Shown piece after piece: positions 62,693 through 64,000 of a stretch of DNA of 64,000 nt. Positions within the stretch are counted from its first letter, which is position 1, and each line of letters opens with the position of its first letter. The stretch is from Photobacterium angustum (GTDB lineage: Bacteria; Pseudomonadota; Gammaproteobacteria; Enterobacterales; Vibrionaceae): assembly GCF_003026365.1 (NCBI RefSeq), contig NZ_PYOM01000010.1, positions 124,001-188,000 of the forward strand, in the 5' to 3' direction. The translations under genes and the position numbers were made by a program. The notes under the pieces were generated by a model, which was given only the letters and a program-made list of their open reading frames with translations, had not been told where the DNA came from and made no database searches.

Positions 62693-63802
62693 TTATTTAT
62701 TGGTTAAGTAACAATATAAAAACTCAGTAATATTGGTCATATCTTCGACGGTAATAAATTCTTCCGTAGTATGCACTTTGCTCATACCTGTAGATAAATT
62801 AACGGTTTTTAACCCTTTCTCATTAAAGATATTTGCATCACTACCGCCTCCGGTAGACTTGGTAAATGGTGCTAATCCCATTTCTTTAAAACTAGTCATT
62901 ATATCAATAACATGTGGGTCGTTATCAGCAATAGAGTAGGCGTTATAAGAGCGTGTAGATTGAATATCTATTTGCGCGTTATGCTTGTTTGCTGTTGTGC
63001 TGAATACATTAATCATATGCTGAACTTGAGCAGCAAGCTTATCATCGTTAAGTGAACGTGCTTCAGCGGCAAGATACAATTCAGGCATTACGATGTTTGT
63101 AGCTTGACCACCAGAGACTATGCCAATGTTAGCGGTTGTTTCATGATCTATACGTGCTAATTTCATATTCATTACAGCATCAGATGCGACTGTTAGTGCA
63201 TTAATACCTTCTTCAGGTGCAAGCCCTGCATGAGCGGGTTTACCTTTAATCGTCACTTTAAGGCTTTGTTGGCCGGGCGCACTCGTTACAATCGCACCAA
63301 TTGCACCGCCTGAATCCAGCACAATTGCTTTATCTGCGGTGATATACGACATATCAAAGTGCTTCGAACCATGTAATCCACCTTCTTCATGAACAGTAAA
63401 AGCCAGCTCAATTGTTTTATGAGCTTTGTTGTTTTCTTTGATGGTACGCACCGCTTCGATGATGGCAGCAATACCTGATTTATCATCACCACCAAGAATT
63501 GTGTCGCCTTTTGAGCGAATAACACCAGCTTCGATAATAGGCTCAATACTATTTCCTGGTGTTACGGTGTCCATGTGGCAGCTTAAAACAATACTATCTT
63601 CAAGTTCACCATCAAGCTTTGCAAAAAGGTTAAAACCATTAGAAATGCTTTCAGGCACAGGTAATTTAGAAACGTTAAAACCTAACTTTCCGAGTTGTTC
63701 TGCTAAGGCTTCTGAAATCGCTTTTTCGTTTTTTGATTCGCTATCGATTTTGATGAGATCAATAAAATGAGAAATAAGACGTTCTTGATTAATTGTTGTC
63801 AT
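62693..63802 (-). CDS. M20-family peptidase (PepT-like)
   Basis: 369 aa. The zinc-peptidase residues are visible: CHMDTVTPG (His, Asp), LGGDDKSGIAA (bridging Asp), TVHEEGGLHGSKHF (catalytic Glu-Glu), VLDSGGAIGA and the dimerisation domain PAHAGLAPEEGINAL, ending STGMSKVHTTEEF (last His). The length is shorter than E. coli PepT (408 aa) and near the PepT-like peptidases of Firmicutes, so exact specificity is open. No signal peptide; a cytosolic aminopeptidase on small peptides. Confidence 0.9.
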   Translation of the reverse strand: MTTINQERLISHFIDLIKIDSESKNEKAISEALAEQLGKLGFNVSKLPVPESISNGFNLFAKLDGELEDSIVLSCHMDTVTPGNSIEPIIEAGVIRSKGDTILGGDDKSGIAAIIEAVRTIKENNKAHKTIELAFTVHEEGGLHGSKHFDMSYITADKAIVLDSGGAIGAIVTSAPGQQSLKVTIKGKPAHAGLAPEEGINALTVASDAVMNMKLARIDHETTANIGIVSGGQATNIVMPELYLAAEARSLNDDKLAAQVQHMINVFSTTANKHNAQIDIQSTRSYNAYSIADNDPHVIDIMTSFKEMGLAPFTKSTGGGSDANIFNEKGLKTVNLSTGMSKVHTTEEFITVEDMTNITEFLYCYLTNK

Positions 63803-64000
63803 ATTGCTTTAACCACTAAATAGGAGGAATACACAGTACTCTAATAGGAATAATGGCGAGATGATGAGGGGCTAAATCAATAAAAGTAGAGATATAAAAG
63901 TGGGGGAGTAAGTGAAATGAAAGAAGTTTGAACTGGGTTATAGAAATGAAAATGCCAAATAAGACATAGATTCACATGAATGCGGGAGCGAACCGATTGT
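63803..64000. other. Upstream of the peptidase gene, nothing further
   Basis: Promoter-side DNA for the peptidase gene; no gene, repeat or hairpin is supported in these last 198 bases. Confidence 0.5.

Overview
The window looks like a Vibrionaceae chromosome, most likely Photobacterium or Vibrio. This is judged from protein character, the glycine-cleavage gene order (gcvP, gcvH, XRE-cupin regulator, gcvT), and attC sites resembling Vibrio cholerae repeats. No rRNA or tRNA gene was recognised. The species cannot be fixed from sequence alone.

Layout. (1) 1-5752: hexuronate use, with a fructuronate reductase fragment (uxuB), a TRAP transporter (DctM, DctQ, DctP), a GntR/FCD regulator with matching palindromic operators, and mannonate dehydratase (uxuA). 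(2) 5.9-14.6 kb: an accessory array of small genes on the minus strand separated by integron attC-like hairpins and by repeated non-coding leaders. It is interrupted by a decayed IS3-family element, a partial second IS end and a secreted trypsin-like protease. (3) 15.0-27.9 kb: ordinary chromosomal genes. These are an L,D-transpeptidase, a few small proteins, and a LysR-controlled RidA / aldehyde dehydrogenase / dipeptidase / BCCT transporter / two-unknowns cluster that looks like uptake and catabolism of a quaternary amine or related compound. (4) 27.9-31.5 kb: decayed attC remnants, a C69 dipeptidase, a YciI protein, and the terminator that once followed gcvP. (5) 31,522-56,717: a complete Tn7-like transposon. 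It has TGT...ACA ends, a 5-bp target duplication ATAGG on both sides, TnsB-type repeats at both ends, and tnsA, tnsB, tnsC, tniQ and tnsD in one operon. (6) 56,725-64,000: gcvP, gcvH, regulator, gcvT, a small protein and a PepT-like M20 peptidase.

The Tn7-like element sits 2 bp beyond the gcvP stop codon. The end with closely spaced TnsB sites (R-like) faces gcvP, as Tn7 R faces glmS, but the tns operon lies at the other, L-like end. Removing the element and one ATAGG copy rejoins gcvP to its terminator at 31,448-31,477. No cas gene or CRISPR array accompanies the two TniQ-family proteins.

The cargo (39.7-56.3 kb) is mostly plus-strand gene cassettes bounded by attC-like sites. It includes likely defence genes: a 1299-aa alpha/beta-hydrolase fused to a STAND-like NTPase, an OLD-family ATPase-TOPRIM nuclease, a PD-(D/E)xK protein, a HEPN-like protein and a DUF4238 protein. 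It also carries a GlyGly-CTERM metalloprotease on the opposite strand. No integron integrase is present. The same hairpin family occurs outside the transposon in the opposite orientation (5.9-14.6 kb), so two inverted cassette arrays flank the chromosomal genes between them. Many cassettes share near-identical non-coding leaders and gene-less mini-cassettes, which is the least familiar feature of the window.
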